From: Xenopus tropicalis
Taxonomy: Eukaryota; Chordata; Amphibia; Anura; Pipidae
Length of the DNA: 64,000 nt
Reading direction: 5' to 3'
Assembly: GCF_000004195.4 (NCBI RefSeq)
Contig: NC_030681.2
Span: 87,923,681 to 87,987,680 of the forward strand
Shown: one piece after another, positions 44,401 through 53,902 of the stretch
How positions within the stretch are numbered: position 1 is the stretch's first letter
How the letters are laid out: each line of letters begins with the position of its first letter
The notes under the pieces: model-generated
What the model saw: only the letters and a program-made list of their open reading frames with translations
What the model was told of the DNA's origin: nothing
The model's database searches: none
Program-made: the position numbers and the translations under genes

Positions 44401-47400
44401 TCTGGAAATTGTAATTTAAAATCAAATTACCCACTAAGATGAGTAATGGGCTCAGCAAGCCAGTTTTCAGCAGCTTCTTCATATGAATAACAAAAGGATC
44501 TGAAGGTTTGTTAAGAGAGTCAATATTCACACTGAATGAAGTGCTAGTGATAACATCCATGCTGTATGCTCCAATCACACTAGAAAGTCAAAAGAAATTA
44601 TAATGTAAGTTCCAGCTGCAGGTACTTATGATGTTGCACTGCATTTAAATTGCCCACCTCAAGCATGCCAGGGAGTGACATTGCCATCTCATAAATTCTG
44701 CCAAGGTAATAATGGAATGGAAAATTTAACATCTTGTTTGATGAGTATAACGTTGTCCTCAGTAAGTAAAATATTTGAAAATATCAGAATTCATTATGCA
44801 CAAGGAATTAGTATTATTCCTTAAAGTATTGCCATGAAATATCCTTGGATTACCACAGACTGCTTACCAGTAGTTTAAAATCAGATCTAGGGCTTTTTGT
44901 GTATTGTTCCAGAGGGGCAGCAATCCATGCTTATCCATGGACATTTTGATTGGCCCACTGTTTTAAGTTTCTGCTATTATGCTTATTCTGTTGTCATCAC
45001 AGGCTAAGTTTATACCTGAGGTATAGGCATTTTAATGAAAAATAAAAATAAAATTCATTTTTTTAGCTGGATTAAATTGATTAGCACCAGGGGAAATAGC
45101 TGTCTGTTTGTCATTTACACTCCAGTTTTGTTAGATACTTAAACTCATTTTACATATAGAATACAAGCTTGATGAATGATGGAAGGTTATTAAACATGAC
45201 TCACTCCTTTGTTGCACATGGCTCATCTTTCTCCACATAACCCTGGATGTTTTTCACAAGGATATCGGAGTAATCTTTCATTATCTGGAACATCTAAAAC
45301 ATTGGGTTCATTGAGAGATAAATTATTGTCATTTAATAAATATATTATCACTAGAATGCTGATCTAGTACCATATAGCCACCAACTAAATAAATATGCTG
45401 CATAGGAGAAAACTTAAAAGAAAAGTCAGATTTTTTTCTAATATCAAGGGTCTGACTTAACAATGTTTAAATTCCAATTTTTACTGCAATTAAAAAAAAA
45501 AATTCCAAATGTGAAGCTTTAATTTGAAATCATGAGTATTAGTACAAAAAATTTTGAATTCCAGCTAAAATTCAAATTTAAATGTTGATCAGGCCAGTAA
45601 AATCTAGTCTAACCCTTTAGGCTGTATTTTTGTATCTTTGATAAATAATCAAAAGGTAATTCTGATGCAAGGATCAGAGATTTTAGCACAGCCTGCATGG
45701 CAGAATTTTTAAAGTCTATACAGACTGCGGCCCACTGCTCAAAGATATTGTGTCACACTATGACCAACATTAATTATACTCTGTGGCCTGCTGACCCTTA
45801 CAAAGGGGCAATATAGCCCCTAAGTTCATTTAATTGGTTTGGCCTAAAATACTATTTTCTCACTGTTTTAATAATGAAAAATCTTTGGTCTATGGTTGTG
45901 AGGTGTCCTGGTGCAAAACAGCAAAATTGCCCTGTCTAAAATTAGCTCTCTTAATGCAGCAATTAGTTTTCTGGATTCAAATGCTTTCCTGATGTTGACA
46001 TGCCATACTGCTCTTGGTTAATACCAAGACTTGGAGGTGGCATTTGTTTTTGAGCCTCTTTTGAATCTGCTCCATTGCGAGCCTAAGTGACTCTCACAGA
46101 TCATCAGGACACTGAGACTCTTTAAAATAGTAAGTTAAATAGGAGACAGTAAACTACAAAAGAATTAAAAGAACCATTATGTAGAATACAAGTAAATGTA
46201 TTGTTTACCTCTTTTAGTTTTCCACTGGTGAATGTAGGTGAAAGCACATTGCGAATCCTTTTCCACTGCTCATCCTCTGCAATAGTGATGGCAGACTCAA
46301 ATGGGCCATTCAAGCCAAAATTCTGCAAAAGATGTTCTACATTTTAATAATTGACCTGGATCATCCACATACTTCATGGACAAAGGGTAAAAAAGACAAA
46401 TTGCAACTGTAAACTGTATCTTATAAAGCAGTTTATCCTGCAATCACTCATTTTTTGAACATCAAAAAGCCCTGAAAATGATGACAAGTGAGGGGTCATT
46501 TTCAAAGGCCATGAGTGCAAGTGCTACAGCACTAAGCTCAAAGCATTGCACCAGGGTCTAGTTACGCACTAACAGGAGCAGAGTGCAACACAAGTGGTGC
46601 AAGGCAGCCCTCTCCTAACTACCTGCTGTAGGGGAAGTGTAAGTACAGGGTTTCTCTGCAGCCTGGCACTAACTAACTTTTACATGTGAATAAAATGCAA
46701 GTTAGGGGTTAGGAAAGGGGGTGCCTTCAGGCCCTAACTTGGATTTAAAATAGACCCTGGTATTTTAGGTACACGGATGCCCAAAATGCACAGATTGCCA
46801 GTCCACACCTGGATGCCTCCATACTGCATAGTTTGCAAAATATGGCAGCATGCATATGTTTTTGCACTTTGCACTGATGTCCTGCCATCAGTAAATGACC
46901 TCTAAGGAGTCATGACTCTCAGGGTTCCTGCAGTATGTAAAATATTTAATAAGGCAAAATACACAAGCTTTAATTTATATAAGAATAGGAGGTATTATAT
47001 CTAGGTAAGTGTTAACACAATAGGGGGGGGTAGCGACTCAGGTGCCAAACAAGAAGAACAATGTAATAACGCATAATGAAATTCATAATTACTTGCTATA
47101 ACTGTGTATGTGACACACTGAGGCTCATTTGCACCAATGCAGTTACAAACAGAAACACGTTTTTTTTGTTTAAACCCAATTTATCCTCTAAGTAGGAATC
47201 CAGATGTACATTTTGCATTATAGTTTAATTAATCTACATACACCTGTGTTTTCTGTTTTCCTACACATCTTGAAAATGTATTTAGAAATACACCAGAGCA
47301 TTATATTCATAGGCATCTTACCCGTCTGTTAGTGAAATTTGTGTAACACTCCTTCACAAGAATAGTTTTAATTATAGCAGGGTCCATAATTGCAAGCACG

Positions 47401-50400
47401 GGTTGTCTCCCATCATACGTTCTGCAAATAAACAAAGTCCAAAAATGGAAATTAGAAATTGCAGCATTTGAAGCAGATTTACATACATAAAAACTCACCC
47501 ATGTTCTATTCATTCCTATGGGATTTTGAAGCATATTTAGCAATGGGTGAAAGTTAGAACTCACCATTTGATAAATACACTTCTAAAAATCCCATAGAAA
47601 TTAATAGAACGTGGGTGAGTTTTTATGTATTAAGCTCTTAACTCACATTTCAATATATCTGCCCCAACGTTTTTTGCTGGCACATAGACATGGATTAACT
47701 ACTAAAGTTGCCTTATTATTTACCTATTGACTAAATTTTAAATATTCTTACATTTCTAGAAACAAGCAAATGCTGCAACCAGTAAGTTTGTGATAAATGT
47801 GTGTTTGCTGTGTGTCATCATACATGTTTAGATGCCTTCAAAAATACTATGGTAGGTGCTATATTAAAAGATGGGATTTTCCACTCAAACAAAAAGAACT
47901 CATCAAGATTTAGGGGCAGATTTATCAAAATGTGAGTTTGGAGCTTATTACATAAAACTCACCCACATTCTATTTAATCCTATGGGATTTTTAAAAGTGT
48001 ATTTATCAATGGATGAAACCTAGAACCTAGAACTTTGTGTGATAAATACACATCTAAAAATCTCATAGGAATGAATAGAAAGTGGGTGAGTTTTTATGTA
48101 TTAAGCTCTAAACTCACTTTTTAATAAATCTGGCCCTTAATGTCCTTTGTATTTGTTGGTAGATAAACATTGTTAAATTGCAATAACAAATGTACAACAC
48201 AAACTTTTGAACTGACAGTAAACTGATTCACCACTACATTCCAATACAACACCAGCCTTCACATTTGATAAGCAATTCATAATCCAGCTGACAGCTAAGC
48301 ACTACAGTGTGTTCTAATATTTAGTTTACCAGAACAAAAGAAATGATGCACTGGAACCTCGCATAGTCACCTTTGTGACTATATAGTGTACTACATGAAA
48401 GGTAAATGGGCTGGGCTGACGTTACTTCAGTAAAGTTTTGTAAAAAAGCAAGGCTATGGATTTGGAATTTTAAACTATGCAAGCCATTAATACCTTTACA
48501 GGGACTTAGTTAGGATTATCCTTGATAGAGAGGGGCCTTGGGGTACTTGAGGATAAGAAATAGGAACATTCAATGCCAGTAAGTTGCAGCAAAAGCCAAC
48601 AAGGTAAAAGCTGCTTAGTTTCTATAACTGGAATTATTAGAACAGTCAAGATTTTGAGTCTTTTGGAAAATGAATGGAATAATGGCATTTTTTTGAGGGG
48701 TTTTTGTGTGTGTGCTAGTGCGTAATGATAAAAAAAACATGGTTGTCTATGTATTTGGCTTTAAATTATAATAAAAGCACCAGAAATGCATGAGGCATTT
48801 GATGCTGCCTCAAAGGCTTTAATCTACTCTTGGTGCTGCAGATGCTTTATCTGTTATATTTATGATTGCATGGTTGAGAATGCCAGTAAGTCCTGCTGCA
48901 GATTGGAGCACACAAGCATCCACTGGTTTCATTTTCTGTGTGTGGTGAGCCGCAATGGTTAAAGGAGAAGGAAAGGCTAAGTCACTTAAAGGGACTTAAA
49001 TCGCTTACCTTGTACCCCAGGCTCTTGCCCATGCTAGGAGAAAACCGCACCAGCCCGGGGTACCTGCAGTGAGTGCGTCCTTCTTCCGCGTTTCTTCTGC
49101 GGCAAATTCCCTGGGCCGGCGCATGCGCATTAGAGTGAAAAGCCGAATTTGTTGTTAAAGTTCGGCTTTTCACTCTAATGCGCAGCACGCCAACGCAGAA
49201 GAAGGAAGCGCTCACAGCTACCCCGGGCTGGTGCTGTTCTCTCTTAACAAGGGCACCAGCCCGGGATACAAGGTAAGCGATTTAAGTCACTTGGGGGTGC
49301 CTAACATTTTGGCACCCCCAAATGACTTAGGCTTTCCTTCTCCTTTAAAGATGATTTCTTGAAGACAGTATTTGAATATGTCTGGATCATTTTAATGAAT
49401 ATAGAATATTAATAACATTTCTGTACATGTTCTAATTTGGATGCTAAATATTCTTAGCACCTTATGATACTACAGAATGTACACCAGTTAAATATTTTTC
49501 AAATCTCTTGCAAATGTGATTGTATTTGGTCACTTGCTCACCCCCACATCTTCCCATATTTCTTGAAGCATTCAGTATCAAACTGTACCATGCCCTGAAA
49601 AGACAAGAATAGTCATTTATAAAGCAGGGTAATATTTTTAAAGAATATTACAGGTATGGGATCTATAATCTGGAATGTGTGGGACCAGGGGATAAGGGTT
49701 CTTTCTGTAATTTAGATCATCTTAAGCCTAAAAACCATTCAAACATTAAATAAACCCAATAGGGTTGTTTTGCCACCAATATGCATCCATGCAGCTTAGT
49801 TACCATCAAGTACAAGCTACTGTTTTATTATTACAGAGAAAAATGAAATTATTTTTTTAAAAAAATCCTTAAAATGGACTCTATGCGAGATGGCCTTCCC
49901 ATTTTTATAAATTTCAGGTATTTAGATTTTTTTTGAAGTAAAGACTCCAGAAGATTTGACAATTATGGACTTAATGGCCCTAAGGGTACATGGAACAGCA
50001 GCTATGTTGGCTTCCATGTTTAGCCAACATACTTTCCCTTGTCCCCAAGTAGTAATCAGCTGGCCTGCACATTCTCTGATCCTACATCAAGTATATATTT
50101 GTCTCTGGTTCAGTATTAGGCAACCATGATCACCTGTAGTATTCAGTTACAAAGTCTTTAAAGGTTTTCATCAAGCTAGGTTATAATCTAGTAGTGATAA
50201 AACTGGCTTCTTTATTTCAACTGTGTGGAAGGCAATTCCCCCATGTCAAATTTCAAACTGTTATATAAATAAAACTGTTTGCTCTTTTGAAAAATGAATT
50301 TCAATGCAGGATTCCACAGGAGCAGCACTATTAACTGATGCAATTTTCACGATCCTATTTAATTGGAATCAAAATTTTATTTACCAAAATGGTAAAAACT

Positions 50401-53400
50401 CTGGTTTTATAGTTATATGTAAATATAATTGAAATAGAAAGTGGTATCTGTCCACTGCCATTCTCTCCACTGCTTGTTGCTTGGGTGGTTGTGACTACAG
50501 CTAGATACAGTGCTGGCAAGGATTGACCCACACTGAACTACTTTATCTATACAGCTTGCATCACTAATGCTACATATAACCTGTCAGCCAATGCTGCTTA
50601 TAACCGCTCAGCCACTGTAGCACAGTGCCAACACAAAGCTAATGATTCTGTGGCATACAGTGAGATTAAAAGATTTTTCGAAATTATTTCCTTGAAATAT
50701 TTCACTGTAGTCAAATACAATACATAAGGGTTGATTCACTAACGGTCGATAAGCGTTATCACATGCTTTTTTGTGTTAAAATTGACGCAAAAAGAACTGC
50801 GCGATTCGCTAAAGTATTGTCGCATGCTTAAGTCGCATATCGCGTGTGTTAAATAGCGTGCAACCGAATGTGTTAATGTTAACGCATTGCGTTAATTCTC
50901 GCGCAGAAATAGCTTTTGGCAACACAATATGGACTTTGCAGTGTGATTTATTCAAGTATGTGTTGGCCCTAGAGTGATGCAGCCTCCAGTTTGCAGAACA
51001 GTAGTTTTCCAAAATGTAATGGCGTGTATGGCTAATATGGCGTGCGAAAAACGACAGTTTGTGTGCACTGCGTTAATTAGCGAGCGTTTCGTCAAATACC
51101 ACACGAAAATAGTCTTCGCGACTTAAATAACGCAAACAGCATTGCGTCTAAATTAACCAAGTATCCTTTTAGTGAATCCTGCGTTAAGACGCGAAAAATA
51201 AGACGCGATAAATTTTTAACGCATGCTATAAATAGCACTCGTTTTAACATGCTTTAATGAATCAACCCTATTGTTTAAAAAAAAAAACTGCTTTTTAAGT
51301 TGAAGAAAAAACTTGAACCTAGGGTCATGGCACATAGGAACCACCATATGAACCACACCATATGGAAAATAATCATCATTATTTGGGCCAAATGAAATCC
51401 AGGAACTTTTAAAAAAACATATTTTAAGAAATAATTATAAATTATACATGCATAGGATACTTTTATTTACTCACTTTTCTAAATTCCAGAAAAGTTCCTA
51501 TGAAGGGCAATGGAGTAGGTCCAGGAATTCCCATTTTCTTAAAGTATCCATATGGCCAAATGCCATAGCTGTAAAGGAAAAAAATACCATTTACTGGGCG
51601 TTTCACAGTCCTTAGGTTGAGTTTTCTAAGGGTGATGGCACTGTTGGCACGCAAGGCACTTTGTCGCCTGTGGGAAATCAGCACACACCACTTTCTTTGT
51701 CACCCACAGGGAGTATCTTTCATGAGCCTTAAAGCAAAGTATGCAATGAGCGTTTCATTTGCCTGCAATAGCAGAGATCTAACCACTCTGAAATGCCTTT
51801 CCACCGGCAACAATAGGAGTTGCAGGTGGAAAACCTTTCAAATCGCTTTGGATTTCCGAAGTCGCACAAACTTGCCTGCAGCAGGAAACTTTGCATGACT
51901 TTGGAATACAGAAGCAATGCACTAGGAGTTGCCTGTGGAAAGGCATTTCAGAGCAGTTAGTCGCTCACAATAGCAGAGATCTATCGTGGGCGACTGAATT
52001 TCTCAATGAGTCCTTATCCTAACAGGACACAGGCATCACCATTTTAATTTAATCCAGCCCTTGAACATACTATATGACACGTAATAAGTTGGACAGGATT
52101 GGCCTAAATGATCTCTATTCAGTCTATTTACACCTGTTATAACAATGGTTTACTAAGTGAATGTATTCAATTTAACTATGAAGATTTTCATTCATCCAAG
52201 TCATGGTTTATCTAGTATAAATGAATCTAAAGAAACTGGACTTGTTAAGTAATCATTGAAGACATTTCACTACTCATTCGAACAGCTTCTTCAGTTCAAC
52301 TCAGCTCACTGAACTGAAGAAGCTGCTCGGATGAGTAGTGAAATGTCTTCAATGATTACTTAACAAGTTCAGTTGCTTTAGGTTTATTTATAATAGATAT
52401 TCAATTTAACAACTTGAAACATTCAAAGCAAATGCATTGTGCTTGAATTTAATGCCAATTGGGTTCAGTATTTGCATCTGATTTACTGGGTGCAAGTCTG
52501 GTGCACCTATTTATGCAGCCTTTTGTGGAAACCTTAAAGCTACCTCCATGATGGCGATCCATGGTTTCCCATTGTCAACAGACACAGATGCAAGCCATTC
52601 GTCGGAAGAGGCAGGATGGAGACATAATAATAATAATAAATAAAAGTTCAATAATAATAATATTAAAGGGGTTAGACAAATTTCTTTAGTAGCTTGTTTT
52701 ATTATAAACTACATTAATATTTTGCTTATATGTACATGTTAATAACTGGACAAATAATGTGGAGAATTCACTGTCTAAGTCATAATTTAGACTTAGAACT
52801 GGTAACTCAACTGCAATATTATACATGTTGACCCTTAAACAGGATAAAACATCACAGTTAGGGGACATACTGTTGTAAATTAGAGAAGAGTCACATGGGG
52901 AAGAGAGCCCTCAGGGGCACCCATAACTTCTGTTTGGCCTGCCTGCCCTGAAGGCTATGGTAACTGCCTGAGTGTGCGCACACAGAGTGGAGAGGATCAG
53001 AGGTCAGCCTGAAAAATGTGAAAGCAAGCGTTATCCGCTTTTCTCAGCCAGGCAGAAAAGCGCAGGGCTGAAAGCAGTGGAGATCCACTTCCCCTGACCT
53101 AGCCCTAAAGAATAGAAAACTATATACGTAAGAAAATATAATTTAATTTAAAATAAAGTGATTGCTTCTTACTAAAAGAATTCATATGACTGATATTTGA
53201 GCTCTAGGTAAAGTTTTAAAATCATTTATTTTAATTATGTAAAAAAATTTACATTTATTTGACTACTTAATTCTGTGATCCTGCTGTAAGTTCAGCAAAG
53301 GACTCCAGGCATGCATGGCTCCATATATTGGTTTAAATTCTATATTACTGTGTATTGCTTTAGCTACCTATTGGGTTAACACCTGGTCAGTAGAAACAAC

Positions 53401-53902
53401 AATGCATGCCAATGTTATTAACAGGTAAGAACAGGGGCGCTGCCACCATGAGGCAAGTTGAGAGACTTGCCTCAGACGGCAGCGCCCCCATTGTTACCAT
53501 GGGCGGCAAAAAGCTGCCCCTGGTAACTTTAAGAGCCAAATTTCTGTTTTTTAAAACAGAAATTGCGCTCTCTACACTAGCCATGGGGGGCAGCATAGGA
53601 GGAGTGGCCCAGGGGCCAAACACACCCCCGGGTAAGAACATTAACAAATAAGGATGGCAACCCTGGTTGCTCCATGTCTGTCATTCACAGGTGTAAGACT
53701 GTGACATCCAGAGATGTTCCATCCTCAGGAAAATCCTCTAACTAAAATGGTACAGCCCTGCAAGATGTCAGCAAAGTGATATATTGGTAAAACTCATACT
53801 CATACTCACATCTCATACATGTCATACTCACAGTAATATAAGCACCAACAGAGCAGCCAGGAGAATCCATGTCCCTGTTGATAGGTGAGGAATAAGATTC
53901 AT
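31354..53902 (-). CDS. cyp3a: Cytochrome P450 family 3 subfamily A (complete, 13 exons, 504 aa)
   Basis: Join (minus): 53832-53902, 51475-51568, 49542-49594, 47322-47421, 46209-46322, 45205-45293, 44431-44579, 40775-40902, 40045-40120, 35500-35660, 34081-34307, 32620-32782, 31354-31443; 1515 nt. It is an ER-membrane haem mono-oxygenase that oxidises steroids, bile acids and foreign compounds with electrons from P450 reductase. Features: N-terminal anchor (residues 8-24), PGPTPLPF hinge (39-46), C-helix WxxxR (W126, R130), I-helix AGYETT (308-313), ExxR (E365, R368), PERF (419-422), haem loop [10 protein letters not shown] (438-447) with cysteine ligand C445. Exon sizes and phases equal those of human CYP3A4 as I know them, except exon 9 (+9 nt) and exon 13. 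No frameshift or stop. Intron 10 uses a GC donor. The exact orthologue within subfamily 3A cannot be named. Confidence 0.95.
31838..32176. repeat. Interspersed repeat in CYP3A intron 12
   Basis: Ends caggtatggaacccgttatc and ataagaggtccgatacctg are inverted. It is a full copy of the tggataaggg family. Confidence 0.8.
32177..32619. other. Remainder of CYP3A intron 12
   Basis: AT-rich with a 20-bp t-run near 32490; no further exon. Confidence 0.5.
32620..32782 (-). CDS. cyp3a: CYP3A exon 12 (haem-binding loop)
   Basis: 163 nt between gccag and GTAAGAA. Residues 421-475, with [20 protein letters not shown] holding the cysteine haem ligand (C445). The strongest family marker in the window. Confidence 0.97.
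32954..33355. repeat. TTAA-flanked piggyBac-like MITE in CYP3A intron 11 (402 bp)
   Basis: TTAA at 32950-32953 and 33356-33359, ends agggacagtaacatc and gttactgttcct. An internal palindrome pairs gccatgggggcagccattca with tgaatggctgcccccatggc. Confidence 0.88.
33640..33955. repeat. Foldback MITE in CYP3A intron 11
   Basis: Ends tgcccatacacgggcagatc and caattggcccatgtatgggg. Internal inverted words (cttggcgatgtcgccaag; gatatctggcc/ggccagatatc). Related in style to the GCCATACAC family. Confidence 0.7.
34081..34307 (-). CDS. cyp3a: CYP3A exon 11 (K helix, PERF)
   Basis: 227 nt between ttatag and GTATATC. Residues 346-421, including [16 protein letters not shown] with E365/R368 of the ExxR charge pair and EEFRPER, the start of the PERF motif. 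Confidence 0.97.
34308..34741. other. CYP3A intron 10, distal part
   Basis: No exon or repeat recognised. Confidence 0.4.
34742..34965. repeat. MITE, 'GGGGCACATTTACTA' family (224 bp), CYP3A intron 10
   Basis: Ends ggggcacatttactaaccca and tgggttagtaaatgtgcccc, flanked by TAA on both sides (34739-34741, 34966-34968). The arms pair almost fully: cgactttttcgtatt / aatcgcaaaatacc. Confidence 0.85.
35117..35160. repeat. (TA)n microsatellite
   Basis: About 22 TA units, abutting the foldback element that follows. Confidence 0.95.
35162..35350. repeat. Foldback element, CYP3A intron 10
   Basis: aagaaacagagagccacaca and gtgcggctttctgtttcttt are inverted ends. The centre pairs cgtttcgagcactaacagtg with cgttagtgctcgaaacat. 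A second (TA)n lies at 35421-35452. Confidence 0.75.
35500..35660 (-). CDS. cyp3a: CYP3A exon 10 (I helix), GC donor
   Basis: 161 nt after tatttaag. Residues 292-345, with [20 protein letters not shown] (I helix, AGxxT oxygen-activation motif) and [13 protein letters not shown]. It ends AAG, followed by GCAAGC at 35499-35494: the donor is GC, not GT, in the strong AG/GCAAG context of GC-AG introns. No usable GT is nearby and the phase needs this cut. Confidence 0.95.
35661..36621. other. CYP3A intron 9, proximal part
   Basis: No exon recognised. The stretch around 36140-36560 looks like decayed repeat, but its type is unclear. Confidence 0.35.
36622..36850. repeat. Foldback MITE, 'GCCATACAC' family, truncated
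   Basis: ggtggccacacacgtggcga, gcgaccgatggtcgcacgaa, aaggaggtagaaacaatagg and ctggccgatcggcgagtcga match the 23250-23590 copy in inverted order. The right end is cut at about 36850. Confidence 0.7.
37280..37912 (-). pseudogene. L1 ORF1 relic in CYP3A intron 9
   Basis: On the minus strand a 108-codon frame (37578-37904) ends in [20 protein letters not shown], the end of the coiled coil and start of the RNA-binding domain of L1 ORF1 proteins (E-N-R-S-R-R-x-N-I-R-I). After a frameshift, [20 protein letters not shown] and [12 protein letters not shown] continue the domain. Stops and frameshifts show a dead copy, older than the L1 at 26.4-27.5 kb. Confidence 0.8.
37913..38599. other. CYP3A intron 9, middle part
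   Basis: Unassigned; no exon seen. Confidence 0.35.
38600..38972. repeat. TTAA-flanked piggyBac-like MITE, inverted relative to 5735
   Basis: Right end tttccttctcct before TTAA (38973-38976). Carries the cctcccac / ctccctcccccc block and gtgtgatctcagctatat, the complement of the 5735 copy. The left end is indistinct. Confidence 0.7.
39115..39356. repeat. Foldback MITE, 'CCCCGAAAATAAGAC' family
   Basis: Ends accctgtttccccgaaaata and ttattttcggggaaacacg are inverted. The interior repeats ccgaaaataagacac. A widespread short vertebrate element; superfamily not assigned. Confidence 0.75.
39438..39897. repeat. Near-perfect 460-bp palindrome (MITE), CYP3A intron 9
   Basis: Inverted ends ggggctgatttactaaccca and gggtaagtaaatcagcccc. 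The two arms are complementary almost throughout and meet at cgcgaaaagttgcgcaactt / ttcgcg near 39660. Flanks are TAA and TTA. Frames inside on both strands are mirror artefacts. Confidence 0.88.
40045..40120 (-). CDS. cyp3a: CYP3A exon 9 (three residues longer than CYP3A4)
   Basis: 76 nt between ccaacag and GTATTA. Residues 267-292: [20 protein letters not shown] then SNKHK. The family exon is normally 67 nt; the extra three codons lie in the variable loop after DS. Confidence 0.93.
40121..40774. other. CYP3A intron 8
   Basis: AT-rich; no repeat recognised. Confidence 0.5.
40775..40902 (-). CDS. cyp3a: CYP3A exon 8
   Basis: 128 nt between ttttcag and GTGAGAG. Residues 224-266: [40 protein letters not shown]. 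This is the F-G region and G helix, lining substrate access in this family. Confidence 0.95.
41015..41255. repeat. MITE fragment, 'AAGGGGT' family
   Basis: cagttcacattttcagttgg, aaccactgctaggtta and aaaatgaagaccaactgcag match the family at 7195/8890. Confidence 0.6.
41268..41545. repeat. Interspersed repeat, 'tggataaggg' family, CYP3A intron 7
   Basis: ttattatacagaatgctcag, ccagataagggagc, tagttgggatcaagtac and cctatgggagatggcc; the right end is decayed. Confidence 0.65.
41546..43420. other. CYP3A intron 7, unassigned part
   Basis: No exon, repeat or hairpin recognised over nearly 1.9 kb. Confidence 0.4.
43421..43585. repeat. ~34-bp minisatellite
   Basis: About five units of agagtatggcacacacaggc followed by agcatagggcaggc, with one shortened unit. 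The cysteine/proline-rich minus-strand frames here are translations of this repeat. Confidence 0.9.
43586..44096. other. CYP3A intron 7, unassigned part
   Basis: Short related words recur (gaacaatgcaggg, gaacaatgtagaat, gaactatgcagggtg), suggesting an old tandem element. Not defined. Confidence 0.3.
44097..44323. repeat. Inverted-repeat partner 1 (CYP3A intron 7)
   Basis: About 227 bp that are the reverse complement of 50014-50241 with only scattered differences: gaattgccttccacacagtt opposite aactgtgtggaaggcaattc, and gaatgtgcaggccatctgat opposite atcagctggcctgcacattc. A (TA)n run follows at 44363-44390. Confidence 0.9.
44431..44579 (-). CDS. cyp3a: CYP3A exon 7
   Basis: 149 nt between tttctag and GTAATT. 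Residues 174-224: [20 protein letters not shown] then [20 protein letters not shown]. The E and F helices, with the family-specific G-A-Y-S-M-D-V-I run. Confidence 0.96.
44580..45204. other. CYP3A intron 6
   Basis: AT-rich; no repeat recognised. Confidence 0.5.
45205..45293 (-). CDS. cyp3a: CYP3A exon 6
   Basis: 89 nt between gttttag and GTGAGT. Residues 145-174: [20 protein letters not shown] then EKDEPCATK. The D helix region. Confidence 0.93.
45294..46208. other. CYP3A intron 5
   Basis: AT-rich, unassigned. Confidence 0.5.
46209..46322 (-). CDS. cyp3a: CYP3A exon 5 (C helix)
   Basis: 114 nt between ttttgcag and GTAAAC. Residues 107-144, with [21 protein letters not shown]126 and R130 of the WxxxR motif contact a haem propionate in P450s. 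Confidence 0.97.
46323..47321. other. CYP3A intron 4, with a possible MITE at 46491-46905
   Basis: gaggggtcattttcaaaggc near 46491 and cagtaaatgacctct near 46890 may be inverted ends of an element. The rest is unassigned. Confidence 0.4.
47322..47421 (-). CDS. cyp3a: CYP3A exon 4
   Basis: 100 nt between tttgcag and GTAAGAT. Residues 73-106: [20 protein letters not shown] then [12 protein letters not shown], the conserved beta-1 sheet and B helix block. Confidence 0.97.
47485..47668. repeat. MITE, 'ACATAAAAACTCACCCA' family, CYP3A intron 3
   Basis: acataaaaactcacccatgt and acgtgggtgagtttttatgt are inverted. A sister copy lies at 47925-48136. Confidence 0.75.
47925..48136. repeat. MITE, 'ACATAAAACTCACCCA' family, CYP3A intron 3
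   Basis: Full-length ends ggggcagatttatcaaaatg and cttttaataaatctggccc enclose the same inner arms as the 47485 copy. Confidence 0.78.
48140..48958. other. CYP3A intron 3, unassigned part
   Basis: No exon or repeat recognised. Confidence 0.4.
48963..49344. repeat. Palindromic TTAA-flanked piggyBac-like MITE, CYP3A intron 3
   Basis: TTAA at 48959-48962 and 49345-49348, ends aggagaaggaaaggctaagt and acttaggctttccttctcct. The inner arms gcatgcgcattagagtgaaa and tttcactctaatgcgc match the 18500 element. Confidence 0.88.
49542..49594 (-). CDS. cyp3a: CYP3A exon 3
   Basis: 53 nt between ttttcag and GTGAGC. Residues 56-73: [18 protein letters not shown], the A helix. Confidence 0.95.
49653..49920. 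repeat. Interspersed repeat, 'tggataaggg' family, CYP3A intron 2
   Basis: caggtatgggatctataatc, aataaacccaatagggttg, ttacagagaaaaatgaaatt and tgcgagatggcc; one end only is clear. Confidence 0.65.
50014..50241. repeat. Inverted-repeat partner 2 (CYP3A intron 2)
   Basis: Reverse complement of 44097-44323. The pair brackets exons 3-7. Confidence 0.9.
50727..51269. repeat. MITE, 'GATTCACTA' family, copy 3 (543 bp), CYP3A intron 2
   Basis: Ends agggttgattcactaa and ttaatgaatcaaccct, flanks ATA and ATT. It carries the shared core in inverted order (ggcaacacaatatggacttt, tcaagtatgtgttggc). Confidence 0.85.
51475..51568 (-). CDS. cyp3a: CYP3A exon 2
   Basis: 94 nt between tttacag and GTGAGTA. Residues 24-55: [20 protein letters not shown] then [11 protein letters not shown]. 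Contains the proline-rich hinge needed for P450 folding. Confidence 0.97.
51615..52015. repeat. Foldback repeat, CYP3A intron 1
   Basis: gcagagatctaaccactctg with aaatgcctttccacc pairs with ggtggaaa / tggaaaggcatttcagagca and agcagagatct across about 200 bp. The ends gggtgatggcactg / gactgaatttctcaatgagt are not sharply defined. Confidence 0.55.
52190..52395. repeat. Foldback element, CYP3A intron 1
   Basis: cttgttaagtaatcattgaa with gacatttcactactcattcg pairs with cggatgagtagtgaaatgtc and ttcaatgattacttaacaag around a ttcagttcaactcagc / actgaactgaagaagctg centre. Arms are almost exact. Confidence 0.85.
52400..53399. other. CYP3A intron 1, unassigned part
   Basis: No exon. Words near 53020-53100 (aagcgttatccgctttt, cgcagggctg) are reminiscent of the 15474 palindrome. 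Confidence 0.4.
53425..53640. repeat. Foldback repeat, CYP3A intron 1
   Basis: gaggcaagttgagagacttgcctc, tttctgttttttaaaacagaaa and cgctgcc / ggcagcg palindromes in a GC-rich block. A relative lies at 55920-56160 (ctctgcactagcaatg, cgaaggggtggcagcccctgg). Confidence 0.6.
53832..53902 (-). CDS. cyp3a: CYP3A exon 1 (start codon, membrane anchor)
   Basis: The ATG at 53902 has the strong context CACCATGA. The 71 coding nt read [20 protein letters not shown] and LIL, ending after two bases of codon 24 at GTGAGT, the same point as in human CYP3A4. Acts as signal-anchor for the ER membrane. Confidence 0.95.
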
